From the NCBI GenBank assembly GCA_965371225.1, contig CBDUXP010000070.1:1-19608 (forward strand): 19,608 nucleotides of DNA, read 5' to 3'. This DNA is from CBDUXP01 sp965371225 [NCBI: uncultured bacterium] (GTDB lineage Bacteria > Abyssobacteria > SURF-5 > CBDUXP01). The position numbers and the translations under genes are program-made. The notes beneath the pieces were generated by a model that searched no databases, was not told where the DNA came from, and was given only the letters and a program-made list of their open reading frames with translations. Positions 7,682 to 15,287 of this stretch are shown in pieces; position 1 is the stretch's first letter, and every line of letters begins with the position of its first letter.

Positions 7682-9757
7682 TTAGCCGTCCGCAGGAGCA
7701 GCGACGATCCGGAAACCGAACTGCCGCACGAACGCGTTCTGCGGGTCCGATGAGTGGCGTCGCCCTGGGCGGGTCCCCTGCGTCCCGGGACGCCATTGCC
7801 CACCACGGAGCACCCGCTCCGTACCGTCAGATGGACCCGTCGGGTTCAAGAGCACGCTGCGCTCGTAGAATTTGGCACCGTACCAATCCAGACACCACTC
7901 CCAGACTCCGCCGCGCATGGCAAATAGCCCCCAGGCATTTCCTTGTGCCGCCTGGACCGGTTCATCCGCAAAACTGTTTGCCGCGGGCGCCCCCGCGCGA
8001 CTCGCGTACTCCCACTCTGCTTCCGTGGGCAATCGATACTCCCACCCTTCCGGTAAGAGTTTCGCTTCACGCTCTGTTTCGGTCAGCCACGTGCAGTACT
8101 CGACCGCTTCAAACCAACCGATGAATGCCACGGGCTCAGTAGGTTCCCCGTACTCTTGGCGTTTCCGCTCCGACTGGTACCACTGATATTGGCCGTTGGT
8201 GACTTCCCGGGACGCGATATAGAACCCCCGCGTCAACTTCACTTCGTGGACCGGGCTCTCATCTTCCCTCCACCCGTCCGCGCCCTGGGGGGTTCCCATC
8301 TGGAAGGCCCCGGCAGGAACCAAGACGAGTTTCTGCCCTTGACCGTTCTCGATCGCGAGTGGAGCGAACTGTGCATCCGCGTGTGCGCGCTGGGTCTGAG
8401 ATACCGGCCACCATGGAACGGCTGCTTCCATTTCCGTCCCTGCCCATAGCCGTCCGAACGCGCTTCGGTACGCTTCTTCCGCTATTTGATACTGGCCGAC
8501 CGCCGCGCTGAACCCGCCTCGGGCATCAACCTCCTGGGCCACGCGCCACCGGCGCTCGCCCGATCTCCATAACTCCGGCAACACTTGCGCCGCCCCGGCG
8601 TTTTGCGCCAGATGTCTGGCATCCTCGGCCGCGAATTTCGCCTCGGTTGCCGCCAGGGCCATTATCGTCGCGGAGGCATCGACCGTCGGCACCTCGGTGG
8701 GGGGAGCGACTGCTGGGAAGAGTCTCGACCAAAGAGTTCCATCACCTCTCACCGCTCGACCCGCCAGCACGATGGCCAGGACCAATAACGCGACTGCAAG
8801 GCCTCCACCAATTGTTCCCACCCAACGCCGCCACCGGGCACCCGGTTTGCTCAAAGACAGCGACCGCCGCCCGCCCGCTGTCTGCACGGTCTCCAGGTTG
8901 TGCGGGGCCGAGTCGGAAGGCAGTGGTGGAAGTCCGGTCACGCCGCTGTGCAGCACGCTGCGCAGACTCTCCGCATCCTGAATGCGATCGTCGGGCGCTT
9001 TCTCCAGCAATCGCGCGATCACATGCCCGAGCGCTGGCGCGACTTCGCTCAACGATTCGGGCCGCTCGGTCATGATCTGGTGCGGAATATGGCCCGCAGA
9101 AAACGGCAAGTCGCCAGAAAGGAGTTCATACGCTGTGACGCCCAGCGAGTACAGGTCGCTGCGTGCATCGCACGCACGCCCTCGCAATTGTTCGGGCGAC
9201 ATGTACGGGAGCGAGCCATATTCAGCGCCCGCCCTCCGTGTTGTGCTGTCGGCAACGATGCGCGCGATCCCGAAGTCGGCGATTTTGACCAGGCCGTCGG
9301 GGGCGATCATGAGGTTGGCCGGTTTGATGTCGCGGTGAATGATCCCTTTCCGATGCGCCTCCTTCAAACCGTCACAAATCTGGAGCAGCCACGCTCGGAC
9401 CTGGGCCTCCGGAATTCGGTCACGATTCTCGAGTTCCTCCTTGAGCGATGGGCCATCCACATATTCCATGGCGAGAAAGTAGGTGTCGTCGGTCTGGTGC
9501 AAGTCCATGAGCTTGACGACGTTGGGATGCGCCAAGGGAATGGTCGCGCGGGCTTCTTCAAGCAGTTGGCGTTTTGCGCGGTAATCCAGCGCTACCTCGG
9601 GAGGCAACATCTTGATGGCCACGTCGCATTTACCCAGGTCATCCCACGCGCGCCAGACAACGCCCATGCCCCCTTGGCCCCGGCGTTCCTTCAGCTGAAA
9701 GCGCTCAAGCAGCCACTCCCCATCATGCCCGAGATGTCCCTGCTGCTCAGGACTCAT
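7682..9757 (-). CDS. Ser/Thr protein kinase fused to an FGE/SUMF1-like domain
   Basis: 691 residues. The N-terminal Hanks-type kinase (about 20-270) is complete: Gly loop G27-x-G29..G32 ('GQGGMG'), Lys49 in 'VAIKM', Glu67/68 on helix C, 'HRDIKPANLM' with Asp143, Lys145 and Asn148, 'DFG' 161-163, and 'SPE' 187-189. A membrane helix spans about 313-333. A short helical region (about 365-440) follows, then a formylglycine-generating-enzyme-like domain (about 476-688) with 'LVLVPAGAFQMGTP', 'LPTEAEWEYASRAGA', 'VWEWCLDWY' and 'RVLRGGQWRP'. No Cys occurs after 'RGGQW', where true FGEs carry their catalytic pair, so this domain is probably a binding module rather than a sulfatase activator. The start is ATG 9757; an in-frame GTG at 9796 would add 13 residues. 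The gene is alone, divergent from nuoA and convergent with chrB. Its signal and targets are unknown. Confidence 0.88.
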   Translation of the reverse strand: MSPEQQGHLGHDGEWLLERFQLKERRGQGGMGVVWRAWDDLGKCDVAIKMLPPEVALDYRAKRQLLEEARATIPLAHPNVVKLMDLHQTDDTYFLAMEYVDGPSLKEELENRDRIPEAQVRAWLLQICDGLKEAHRKGIIHRDIKPANLMIAPDGLVKIADFGIARIVADSTTRRAGAEYGSLPYMSPEQLRGRACDARSDLYSLGVTAYELLSGDLPFSAGHIPHQIMTERPESLSEVAPALGHVIARLLEKAPDDRIQDAESLRSVLHSGVTGLPPLPSDSAPHNLETVQTAGGRRSLSLSKPGARWRRWVGTIGGGLAVALLVLAIVLAGRAVRGDGTLWSRLFPAVAPPTEVPTVDASATIMALAATEAKFAAEDARHLAQNAGAAQVLPELWRSGERRWRVAQEVDARGGFSAAVGQYQIAEEAYRSAFGRLWAGTEMEAAVPWWPVSQTQRAHADAQFAPLAIENGQGQKLVLVPAGAFQMGTPQGADGWREDESPVHEVKLTRGFYIASREVTNGQYQWYQSERKRQEYGEPTEPVAFIGWFEAVEYCTWLTETEREAKLLPEGWEYRLPTEAEWEYASRAGAPAANSFADEPVQAAQGNAWGLFAMRGGVWEWCLDWYGAKFYERSVLLNPTGPSDGTERVLRGGQWRPGTQGTRPGRRHSSDPQNAFVRQFGFRIVAAPADG

Positions 9758-9918
9758 GTGGCACGCCCCCCAAGAAAAGCAGAGCGCCTCCCGCACTGGC
9801 GCAGGGCAGCACGGCCTCCCCCATTAATTGGCCTCACTCTGCGACACATGGCAGACAAGTATGTATCCTACTACGAGCAGTGGCTTAGTCCTACGTTGGA
9901 TCCCCGCCGGTTGGCATC

Positions 9919-9987
9919 AGCGTCAAGTAGATGATTGAGCACAGGAACCTCAAGCGTCAGGAAAAGTCATAAGTACCTATGAGCACA
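9919..9987. repeat. Degenerate direct repeat pair upstream of nuo
   Basis: AGCGTCA followed by TGAGCACA occurs twice in the same order: AGCGTCA at 9919-9925 and 9953-9959, TGAGCACA at 9936-9943 and 9980-9987. The units are of unequal length, so this is either a decayed duplication or paired protein-binding sites. Confidence 0.3.
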
Positions 9988-10032
9988 CACTTTGCGGCCC
10001 TGTAGGTGGGCCCCGGGGAACAGTCCGCTCGT

Positions 10033-10062
10033 TTGACGCACTTCGGCATGCTCTGGTAAACT
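10033..10062 (+). promoter_or_regulatory. Promoter candidate for the nuo operon
   Basis: TTGACG (10033-10038), an 18-base spacer and TAAACT (10057-10062) match sigma-70 at five and four of six bases. TGG directly before the -10 gives an extended -10 (TGn). The leader to the nuoA start would be about 75 bases. Confidence 0.45.
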
Positions 10063-10132
10063 GCCGCGATTTTGCGCCGTCCCGCCGTGGTTTTCCCTTG
10101 CTCCTGCCAGGCTGGGTTGCGACAGTGATACG

Positions 10133-10138
10133 AAGGAG
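10133..10138 (+). promoter_or_regulatory. Ribosome binding site deciding the TTG start of nuoA
   Basis: AAGGAG sits 6 bases before TTG 10145. No ATG or GTG lies at a suitable distance, and the TTG places the first residues just before the first NuoA membrane helix. Confidence 0.6.
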
Positions 10139-10144
10139 TTACGG

Positions 10145-10498
10145 TTGCCGTCCCACGTCCCGATCTTCCTGACCCTGATCGCTGTCTTTGCGCTCGGGGG
10201 CGTGTTCCTGGTGGGCGCGACGTTCCTCGGCCCGAAGCGGCGGTCCCCGATGAAGGACCAGCCCTTCGACTGCGGCAACCCCCCCATGGGCAGTCCGCAC
10301 ACCCGCTTCTCGATCAAGTTCTACGTGGTGGCGATCCTGTTTCTCCTGTTCGACGTGGAGGTGATCTACCTGTTCGCCTGGGCACCGCTCTCGCGGATGC
10401 TCGGGCTCTTCGGGTTCATCGAAATGTCGCTGTTCATCGGCGTCCTGGCGCTGGGCCTCATCTACGTGTGGCGTAAAGGAGCCTTGGAATGGGGTTAG
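10145..10498 (+). CDS. nuoA: NADH-quinone oxidoreductase subunit A (NuoA)
   Basis: 117 residues with three membrane helices (about 5-27, 60-82, 90-110), typical of NuoA/ND3. The diagnostic loop between helices 1 and 2 is present: 'KDQPFDCGNPPMG' followed by 'RFSIKFYVVAILFLLFDVEV', with the conserved Cys and the acidic 'FDVEV' of helix 2. NuoA is part of the membrane heel of complex I, lining the quinone pocket entrance together with NuoH. Translation starts at TTG, supported by a good Shine-Dalgarno. The 3' end overlaps nuoB by 10 bases, suggesting coupled translation. It is the first gene of the six-gene nuo operon. Confidence 0.95.
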   Translation: MPSHVPIFLTLIAVFALGGVFLVGATFLGPKRRSPMKDQPFDCGNPPMGSPHTRFSIKFYVVAILFLLFDVEVIYLFAWAPLSRMLGLFGFIEMSLFIGVLALGLIYVWRKGALEWG

Positions 10499-10965
10499 AG
10501 ACGGCCTTTGGTGACAGTGTCATCACCACCCGGTTGGACAATGCCATCAATTGGGGCCGCAAGTGGTCTTTTTTCTTGTACCCCTTCATCACGGCGTGCT
10601 GCGGCATGGAGTTCATGGCCACCGCGTGCTCCCATTACGACATCGACCGGTTCGGCGCCGCCCTGCCGCGCTTCAGCCCGCGCCAAGCGGACCTCATGCT
10701 GGTGGTGGGCACGGTCAGCCACAAGCTGGCGCCGATGATGCGGATGGTGTGGGAGCAGATGTGCGAACCCAAGTGGTGCATCAGCGTCGGCGCCTGTGCG
10801 AGCACGGGCGGTTTCTACGATAATTACGCCACGGTCATGGGCATCGACACGGTGATTCCGGTGGATGTGTACGTGGCCGGCTGCCCCCCGCGGCCCGAAG
10901 CGATCCTCGATGCGATCATGATGGTTCAGGACAAGGTCAGCATGGAGTCCGTCCTGCATGCCTGA
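10489..10965 (+). CDS. nuoB: NADH-quinone oxidoreductase subunit B (NuoB)
   Basis: 158 residues. This is the Q-module subunit that holds the terminal N2 [4Fe-4S] cluster, which passes electrons to quinone. The four ligand positions are intact: the tandem Cys37-Cys38 in 'TACCGMEFMA', Cys103 in 'SVGACAS' and Cys132 in 'VAGCPPRPE', with the family spacing. The start is ATG 10489 inside the end of nuoA, with AAAGGAG at 10475-10481. It is shorter at the N-terminus than some NuoB proteins, but the core is complete. A cytoplasmic subunit of the membrane-bound complex. Confidence 0.96.
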   Translation: MGLETAFGDSVITTRLDNAINWGRKWSFFLYPFITACCGMEFMATACSHYDIDRFGAALPRFSPRQADLMLVVGTVSHKLAPMMRMVWEQMCEPKWCISVGACASTGGFYDNYATVMGIDTVIPVDVYVAGCPPRPEAILDAIMMVQDKVSMESVLHA

Positions 10966-11004
10966 TCCCAGCCGGCGCGCCGCACTCCGGCTCCGCCTCC
11001 GCTA

Positions 11005-11580
11005 ATGGCGCTCGACCCGAACGCCCTTCTGGAGCACCTGACGTCCCACATTGCCGGGGCGATCGTGCAGTCCAACGCCGAACGGGGAGAGGCCACCATC
11101 AGCGTGGACCCGGCAGATTGGTCGGACGTGCACCGGTACTGCAAGGACACCGCCGAGCTTGATATGAATTATTTCCGGGATTTGACGGTGGTCGACTACA
11201 TCGAGGAGCACCCGCGCTTCGAGGTGGTGACACATCTCTTCTCGCTCCCCCAGCGCCACGCGCTCCGCGTCAAGACGCGGGTGCCGGAGGATGCGCCGAC
11301 GGTGCCGACCATTACGGGGGTGTATCCCGCGGCGAACTGGTTCGAGCGGGAGGCGTGGGACATGTACGGCGTGACCTTCGAGGGACACCCGGACCTGCGG
11401 CGGCTGCTCATGTACGAGGGGTTTGAGGGGCATGCGCTCCGGAAGGACTACCCGGTGCTCAAGGCGTGGCCGCTGGTGGACCCGCTGCCCACGCCCCCGA
11501 GCCGGCCCGCCCACGTGCAGGACCTGGTGCAGATCCAGCGGCAGTTTCCCGGTCCCGCACCGGGGAGCCCCGGGCCATGA
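11005..11580 (+). CDS. nuoC: NADH-quinone oxidoreductase subunit C (NuoC)
   Basis: 191 residues, the 30-kDa subunit as a separate protein rather than a NuoCD fusion. The signature lies at about 111-150: 'NWFEREAWDMYGVTFEGHPD' then 'LRRLLMYEGFEGHALRKDYP'. A proline-rich tail (about 160-191) follows. NuoC is a cofactor-free structural subunit of the Q module that packs against NuoD and NuoB. The start is ATG 11005, 39 bases after nuoB; no good Shine-Dalgarno is visible, so translation may depend on operon coupling. The stop overlaps the nuoD start as ATGA. Confidence 0.94.
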   Translation: MALDPNALLEHLTSHIAGAIVQSNAERGEATISVDPADWSDVHRYCKDTAELDMNYFRDLTVVDYIEEHPRFEVVTHLFSLPQRHALRVKTRVPEDAPTVPTITGVYPAANWFEREAWDMYGVTFEGHPDLRRLLMYEGFEGHALRKDYPVLKAWPLVDPLPTPPSRPAHVQDLVQIQRQFPGPAPGSPGP

Positions 11581-12818
11581 CCACCGCGACCGCCATCCGC
11601 GCCCTGCGTTCCCTGCGCCCCGTGCCGGGGAAAAGCCTGGAGGAGCTGATTTCCGACGAGCACATGCTGCTCCAGATGGGGCCGGCGCACCCGGCGATGC
11701 ACGGGACGCTGCGCATGAACCTCGAGGTCGACGGCGAAAATCTGCTGGCCATCGATATCGAGATGGGATTTCTGCATCGCGGCTTCGAGAAGATGTGCGA
11801 ACAGAACAATTACACCCAGTGCATTCCCTACACCGACCGGCTGAATTACGTCTCCCCGCTCATCAACAATGTGGGATTCGCGATGGCGGTGGAGAAGTTC
11901 TACGGGATCGAGCTGCCGCCGCGGGGTCAGTACCTGCGCACGCTCGGGTGTGAGATTTCCCGAATCTCCGACCACCTCACGTGCCTGGGCGCCGCCTCCA
12001 TGGAGGTGGGCGCGTTCAGCGTGTTCCTGTATTACATCGAAGCGCGGGAGGAGATCTGGGAACTGATCGAAGCGTTGTGCGGCGCACGGCTCACCACCAC
12101 GTGGACGCGCATCGGCGGGCTGATGGCCGACCTGCCGGACGGATTCGAGGTGAAGACGCGAGACACGATGACGAAAGTGCGCGCGTTGGTGGAAGACGGC
12201 GTCAAGCTGCTCGCGCGCAACCGGATTTTCTACGACCGCCTGAAGGATATCGGCATCCTCTCGGGCGACGAGGCGCTCGCGCTGTCCTTTGGGGGGCCGT
12301 GCCTCCGGGCGTCCGGGGTCAACTACGACGTGCGCAAAACCCTGCCCTACCTGGTCTACGAGGAGCTGGACTGGGAGGTGCCGCTGGGCGAAAACGGCGA
12401 TAACTACGACCGGTTCTACGTGCGCCTGTTGGAGATCGAGCAGAGTTGCCGCATCATCGAGCAGTGCTTGGACAAGATGCCCGACGGGCCCATCAATAGC
12501 GACGATCCGCAATTGACGTTCCCGGACAAGGGGACGGTCTATAACTCCATCGAAGGCCTGATTCACCACTTCAATGTCGTGGTTCACGGCATCCGGCCGC
12601 CCAAAGGCGAGGTCTACCACGCCGTGGAAGGCGGCAACGGGGAGCTGGGCTTCTATCTGGTCAGCGATGGGACGGAGAAGCCGGTCAAATGCCGGTGCCG
12701 CCCGCCGTGCATGCCCATGGTGCAGGGGATGCCGGTGCTGTTGCGGGACGCCATGATCGCCGACGTGGTCCCGACGTTCGGCCTGATCAACATGATCGGC
12801 GGCGAGCTGGACCGCTAG
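11577..12818 (+). CDS. nuoD: NADH-quinone oxidoreductase subunit D (NuoD)
   Basis: 413 residues, full-length 49-kDa subunit related to the [NiFe]-hydrogenase large subunit. The quinone-site loop 'QMGPAHPAMHGTLR' carries His38 and His42, and 'PYTDRLNYVSP' carries Tyr85, the position of the quinone-head tyrosine. Other family blocks are 'GCEISRISDHLTCLGAASME', 'GNGELGFYLVSDG' and the C-terminal 'PTFGLINMIGGELDR'. The frame is open further upstream to 11466, but that stretch lies over nuoC. ATG 11577 overlaps the nuoC stop by four bases (ATGA) and gives the normal N-terminus. Together with NuoB it forms the quinone-reducing cavity. Confidence 0.96.
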   Translation: MTTATAIRALRSLRPVPGKSLEELISDEHMLLQMGPAHPAMHGTLRMNLEVDGENLLAIDIEMGFLHRGFEKMCEQNNYTQCIPYTDRLNYVSPLINNVGFAMAVEKFYGIELPPRGQYLRTLGCEISRISDHLTCLGAASMEVGAFSVFLYYIEAREEIWELIEALCGARLTTTWTRIGGLMADLPDGFEVKTRDTMTKVRALVEDGVKLLARNRIFYDRLKDIGILSGDEALALSFGGPCLRASGVNYDVRKTLPYLVYEELDWEVPLGENGDNYDRFYVRLLEIEQSCRIIEQCLDKMPDGPINSDDPQLTFPDKGTVYNSIEGLIHHFNVVVHGIRPPKGEVYHAVEGGNGELGFYLVSDGTEKPVKCRCRPPCMPMVQGMPVLLRDAMIADVVPTFGLINMIGGELDR

Positions 12819-12845
12819 CGGGCGCCCGGCAGCGGACACGGCCAT

Positions 12846-13988
12846 ATGGACTTCACGGCTATCGCGATCGAATTCGGCGTGACCTGCGCGAAGCTGGGCT
12901 TCGTGCTCTTCTTCATCCTGAACTTCGCGGGGCTGCTCACGTGGGCCGAGCGCCGGCAATCGGCCATGATGCAGGATCGCCTCGGGTGCAACCGCGCCTA
13001 CATCACGGTGCCGTTTCTCAACCGGGACATTACGCTCTTCGGCCTCCTCTTTCCCGCGGCGGACGGGCTCAAGATGTTCCTGAAGGAAGATTGGCAGCCC
13101 GCGGGCGCGGACGTCGCCGTGCACACCATCTCCCCCCTGCTGGCGTGGTTCCCGCCGTTCGTGTGCATGGCGTTCATCCCCTTCGGCGGCACCGTCCTGC
13201 TCGGGGGGCACGCGGTGAATCTCATCGTCAGCGAAGTGAATCTGGGGATGCTGGCGGTGTTTGCCTTCACCAGCCTGGGCATCTTTGGCGTGTTCCTGGC
13301 CGGCTGGTCCAGCAACAACAAGTGGGCGCTGCTCGGGGGCCTGCGCGCCAGTTCACAGATGATTTCCTACGAGGTCACCATGGGCCTCACGATCATCGGC
13401 GTCATGATGCTGCACGAGACGCTGCGGCTCGACGTGATCGCCAGCAATCAAGTGAACGACGCCCTGCTGTTCGGGGTGCTGCCGCCCTGGGGCATCTTCT
13501 ATCAACCCCTCGGCGCCCTCCTCTTTCTGACCGCGTCCATCGCCGAGTCCAAGCGGCCGCCGTTTGACTTGCCGGAAGCGGATTCCGAGCTGGTAGCCGG
13601 CTATTTCACGGAATACTCCGGAATGAAGTTCGGGATGTTCTTCATGGCGGAGTTTGCGCAGATGACCGTTATCGGGTGCCTGATGACCGCGATCTTCTTC
13701 GGCGGCCACGGCATCCCCTGGGTGACCGACGCGGCCCTGGCGAGCGGCCTGGCCCGCCTCACCGGGGCGGCCGCGGACGCCACGATCACGCAGGCGCTGC
13801 TCATGCTCGTGCAGGTCGGCGTCTTCACGCTCAAGGTCATCTTCTTCTGCTGGTTCCAATTGGCCATTCGCTGGACGTTCCCGCGCTTCCGCTACGACCA
13901 GATCATGCGCCTGGGCTGGAAAATGATGCTGCCCCTGTCGCTGGCCAACATCTTCCTCACGGGGCTGGTCCTCCTGTGGATCGGCTAA
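12846..13988 (+). CDS. nuoH: NADH-quinone oxidoreductase subunit H (NuoH)
   Basis: 380 residues, polytopic (about eight or nine helices). Family blocks are visible: 'LTWAERRQSAMMQDRLGCNR' after helix 1, 'SSNNKWALLGGLRASSQMIS' with 'YEVTMGL', and 'AESKRPPFDLPEADSELVAG' with 'YFTEYSGMKFGMFF', the charged cytoplasmic loop lining the quinone channel. NuoH/ND1 joins the membrane arm to the Q module and carries the glutamate-rich channel coupling quinone reduction to proton pumping. ATG 12846 lies 27 bases after nuoD. The Shine-Dalgarno is weak. It is placed directly after nuoD because nuoE, nuoF and nuoG are absent from this operon. Confidence 0.95.
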   Translation: MDFTAIAIEFGVTCAKLGFVLFFILNFAGLLTWAERRQSAMMQDRLGCNRAYITVPFLNRDITLFGLLFPAADGLKMFLKEDWQPAGADVAVHTISPLLAWFPPFVCMAFIPFGGTVLLGGHAVNLIVSEVNLGMLAVFAFTSLGIFGVFLAGWSSNNKWALLGGLRASSQMISYEVTMGLTIIGVMMLHETLRLDVIASNQVNDALLFGVLPPWGIFYQPLGALLFLTASIAESKRPPFDLPEADSELVAGYFTEYSGMKFGMFFMAEFAQMTVIGCLMTAIFFGGHGIPWVTDAALASGLARLTGAAADATITQALLMLVQVGVFTLKVIFFCWFQLAIRWTFPRFRYDQIMRLGWKMMLPLSLANIFLTGLVLLWIG

Positions 13989-14012
13989 CCGGCCGGAACG
14001 GAGCGCCGCGCC

Positions 14013-14618
14013 ATGGTTGAAGTACGCAAGCTGAACCTCCTCGAACGCCTCTACGTGCCGGAGCTGGCGCGGGGCTTAGCCGTTACGACGCGCCATTTCC
14101 TGAAGAACATTCGCCGGCCCCACAAAAACACGGTCACGATTCAGTATCCGGACCAAGAGCGGGAGGTGCACGAGCGCTGGCGCGGCCGCCACCGGCTAAC
14201 CACGCGCGAGGACGGCAGCGTGAAGTGCGTTGCGTGCATGTGCTGCGCCTGGGCCTGCCCGGCGCACTGCATTCACATCGAGCCGGAGGCGCAAGCGACG
14301 GGCGCCCTGTTCAAGGCGCCGGCCGCGTTCGAGATCGACATCATGAAGTGCGTGTTCTGTGGCCTGTGCGTGGACGCGTGTCCGGAGGACGCCATCCGCA
14401 TGGACACGGGCATCTACGCGATCGCGAGCTACACCCGCGAGGATGGGTATTACGACAAGGAGTTCCTGGCGGACCCCCGCAAGATGAAGCTGATGTCGGA
14501 CATGAAGGAGCGCCTGCGCGAGCCCGAGGTGGTGCCGACCGAAGGGGCACGCCACACGGAGCACTTCGGCGTGTCGTTCACCACCCCCGACCGCGACGTG
14601 GAGAATCCGACGAACTAA
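14013..14618 (+). CDS. nuoI: NADH-quinone oxidoreductase subunit I (NuoI)
   Basis: 201 residues, a two-[4Fe-4S] ferredoxin-like subunit carrying clusters N6a/N6b that lead electrons to N2. Cluster motifs: Cys72, 75, 78, 82 in 'CVACMCCAWACP' and Cys113, 116, 119, 123 in 'CVFCGLCVDACP'. Additional cysteines occur at 77 and 86. The conserved stretch 'EDAIRMDTGIYAIASYTRED' follows. It is the last gene of the operon: the next gene begins on the opposite strand 21 bases later, so nuoJ-N do not follow. ATG 14013 is 24 bases after nuoH and preceded by GGAACGGAGCG. Confidence 0.95.
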   Translation: MVEVRKLNLLERLYVPELARGLAVTTRHFLKNIRRPHKNTVTIQYPDQEREVHERWRGRHRLTTREDGSVKCVACMCCAWACPAHCIHIEPEAQATGALFKAPAAFEIDIMKCVFCGLCVDACPEDAIRMDTGIYAIASYTREDGYYDKEFLADPRKMKLMSDMKERLREPEVVPTEGARHTEHFGVSFTTPDRDVENPTN

Positions 14619-14639
14619 CGCGGCGGAGCGCGCCTCCCG

Positions 14640-15287
14640 TCAGCGGCGGTGCCAGAGATCGATCGCGTCCCGCTGCGCCTGCCGCACCAGCGCGGTCACC
14701 GCCAGGCAGAGCACCGCCAGCAGGGCGCCTACGCTGCCCGTTGGCCCCAGGCGGCCCGGCGGTCTCAGCACCAACGACGCACCCTCGGCCTCCGCTGCGG
14801 GCTGCGCAGTCTGACTCGCGGTAGGTGCCGGAAAGCCCTTGATGCGGTAGTACACTCGCTCCCGCTCTCCCCCGAAAGCCGTCCAGGCGGTCAGGTCCGG
14901 CTGGATGCCGGCCGGTGGCGCGGCAGGATCCGCCTGAGCCACCACGCGCTGGACCACCACAATCATGTGCTGGTTCCGATCGAACCACAGCCCCAGCACC
15001 ACGGGCCGGCCCTGGCCCTGCACCTTCGCGAAGCGCGTGACCCGGTCGGACGCGGCCTTCAGGATCACCGTGCCCGGCGCCCCCCCGGCTACCCGGTACG
15101 TATTGCCCAGCCCATCCACCTGCGGGCCGGTGGGGAATACTTGTTCCCCGGCCGCGGGCCACTCCGACCCGATACGCACGGCCGTATATCCCGCCTCCAA
15201 CAGCTCCAACCCCGCCGCGTCCGCGGCCGGGACCCCCGTCAGTCCCGCCAGCAGGATCGCGGCGCCAGCGACTACCCCATACTTCAT
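14640..15287 (-). CDS. Unrecognised exported protein with C-terminal membrane anchor
   Basis: 215 residues, family not recognised. An N-terminal signal peptide (1-24) has a hydrophobic core 'VVAGAAILLAGLTGV' and a likely 'ADA' cleavage site. A periplasmic domain of about 150 residues includes 'PAAGEQVFPTGPQVDGLGNT', 'FAKVQGQGRPVVLGLWFDRN' and 'QHMIVVVQRV', followed by an Ala/Pro-rich stretch and a second helix near 186-202 with a basic C-tail, so a type I membrane topology is likely. It is the last gene of a minus-strand operon: its ATG overlaps the stop of the preceding gene as ATGA and has a strong GAGGGGGGA ribosome site. Its partner is presumably the anchored protein encoded just upstream. 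No function can be assigned. Confidence 0.7.
   Translation of the reverse strand: MKYGVVAGAAILLAGLTGVPAADAAGLELLEAGYTAVRIGSEWPAAGEQVFPTGPQVDGLGNTYRVAGGAPGTVILKAASDRVTRFAKVQGQGRPVVLGLWFDRNQHMIVVVQRVVAQADPAAPPAGIQPDLTAWTAFGGERERVYYRIKGFPAPTASQTAQPAAEAEGASLVLRPPGRLGPTGSVGALLAVLCLAVTALVRQAQRDAIDLWHRR

Larger units (their letters stand above)
9758..10144. other. Divergent spacer between the kinase gene and nuoA
   Basis: 387 bases without a convincing gene. A 28-codon frame at 9848-9934 exists but lacks a ribosome site. The spacer holds the nuo promoter candidate, a degenerate repeat pair and the nuoA ribosome site, all listed separately. CCCCGGGG at 10011-10018 is a perfect 8-base palindrome of unknown meaning. 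No clear promoter for the kinase gene was found on the minus strand. Confidence 0.5.

Noticed and set aside
7682-8270. C-terminal kinase domain as an active formylglycine-generating enzyme
   Set aside because: The catalytic cysteine pair is absent after the 'RGG-W' motif and no sulfatase gene is nearby.
8900-9934. 344-codon plus-strand frame opposite the kinase
   Set aside because: It mirrors the kinase coding sequence. The 28-codon tail after 9848 lies outside the kinase gene but has no ribosome site.
11448-13211. 587-codon minus-strand frame opposite nuoD/nuoH
   Set aside because: Antisense to well-identified complex I genes, low-complexity Arg/His/Gln-rich translation, no start signal.
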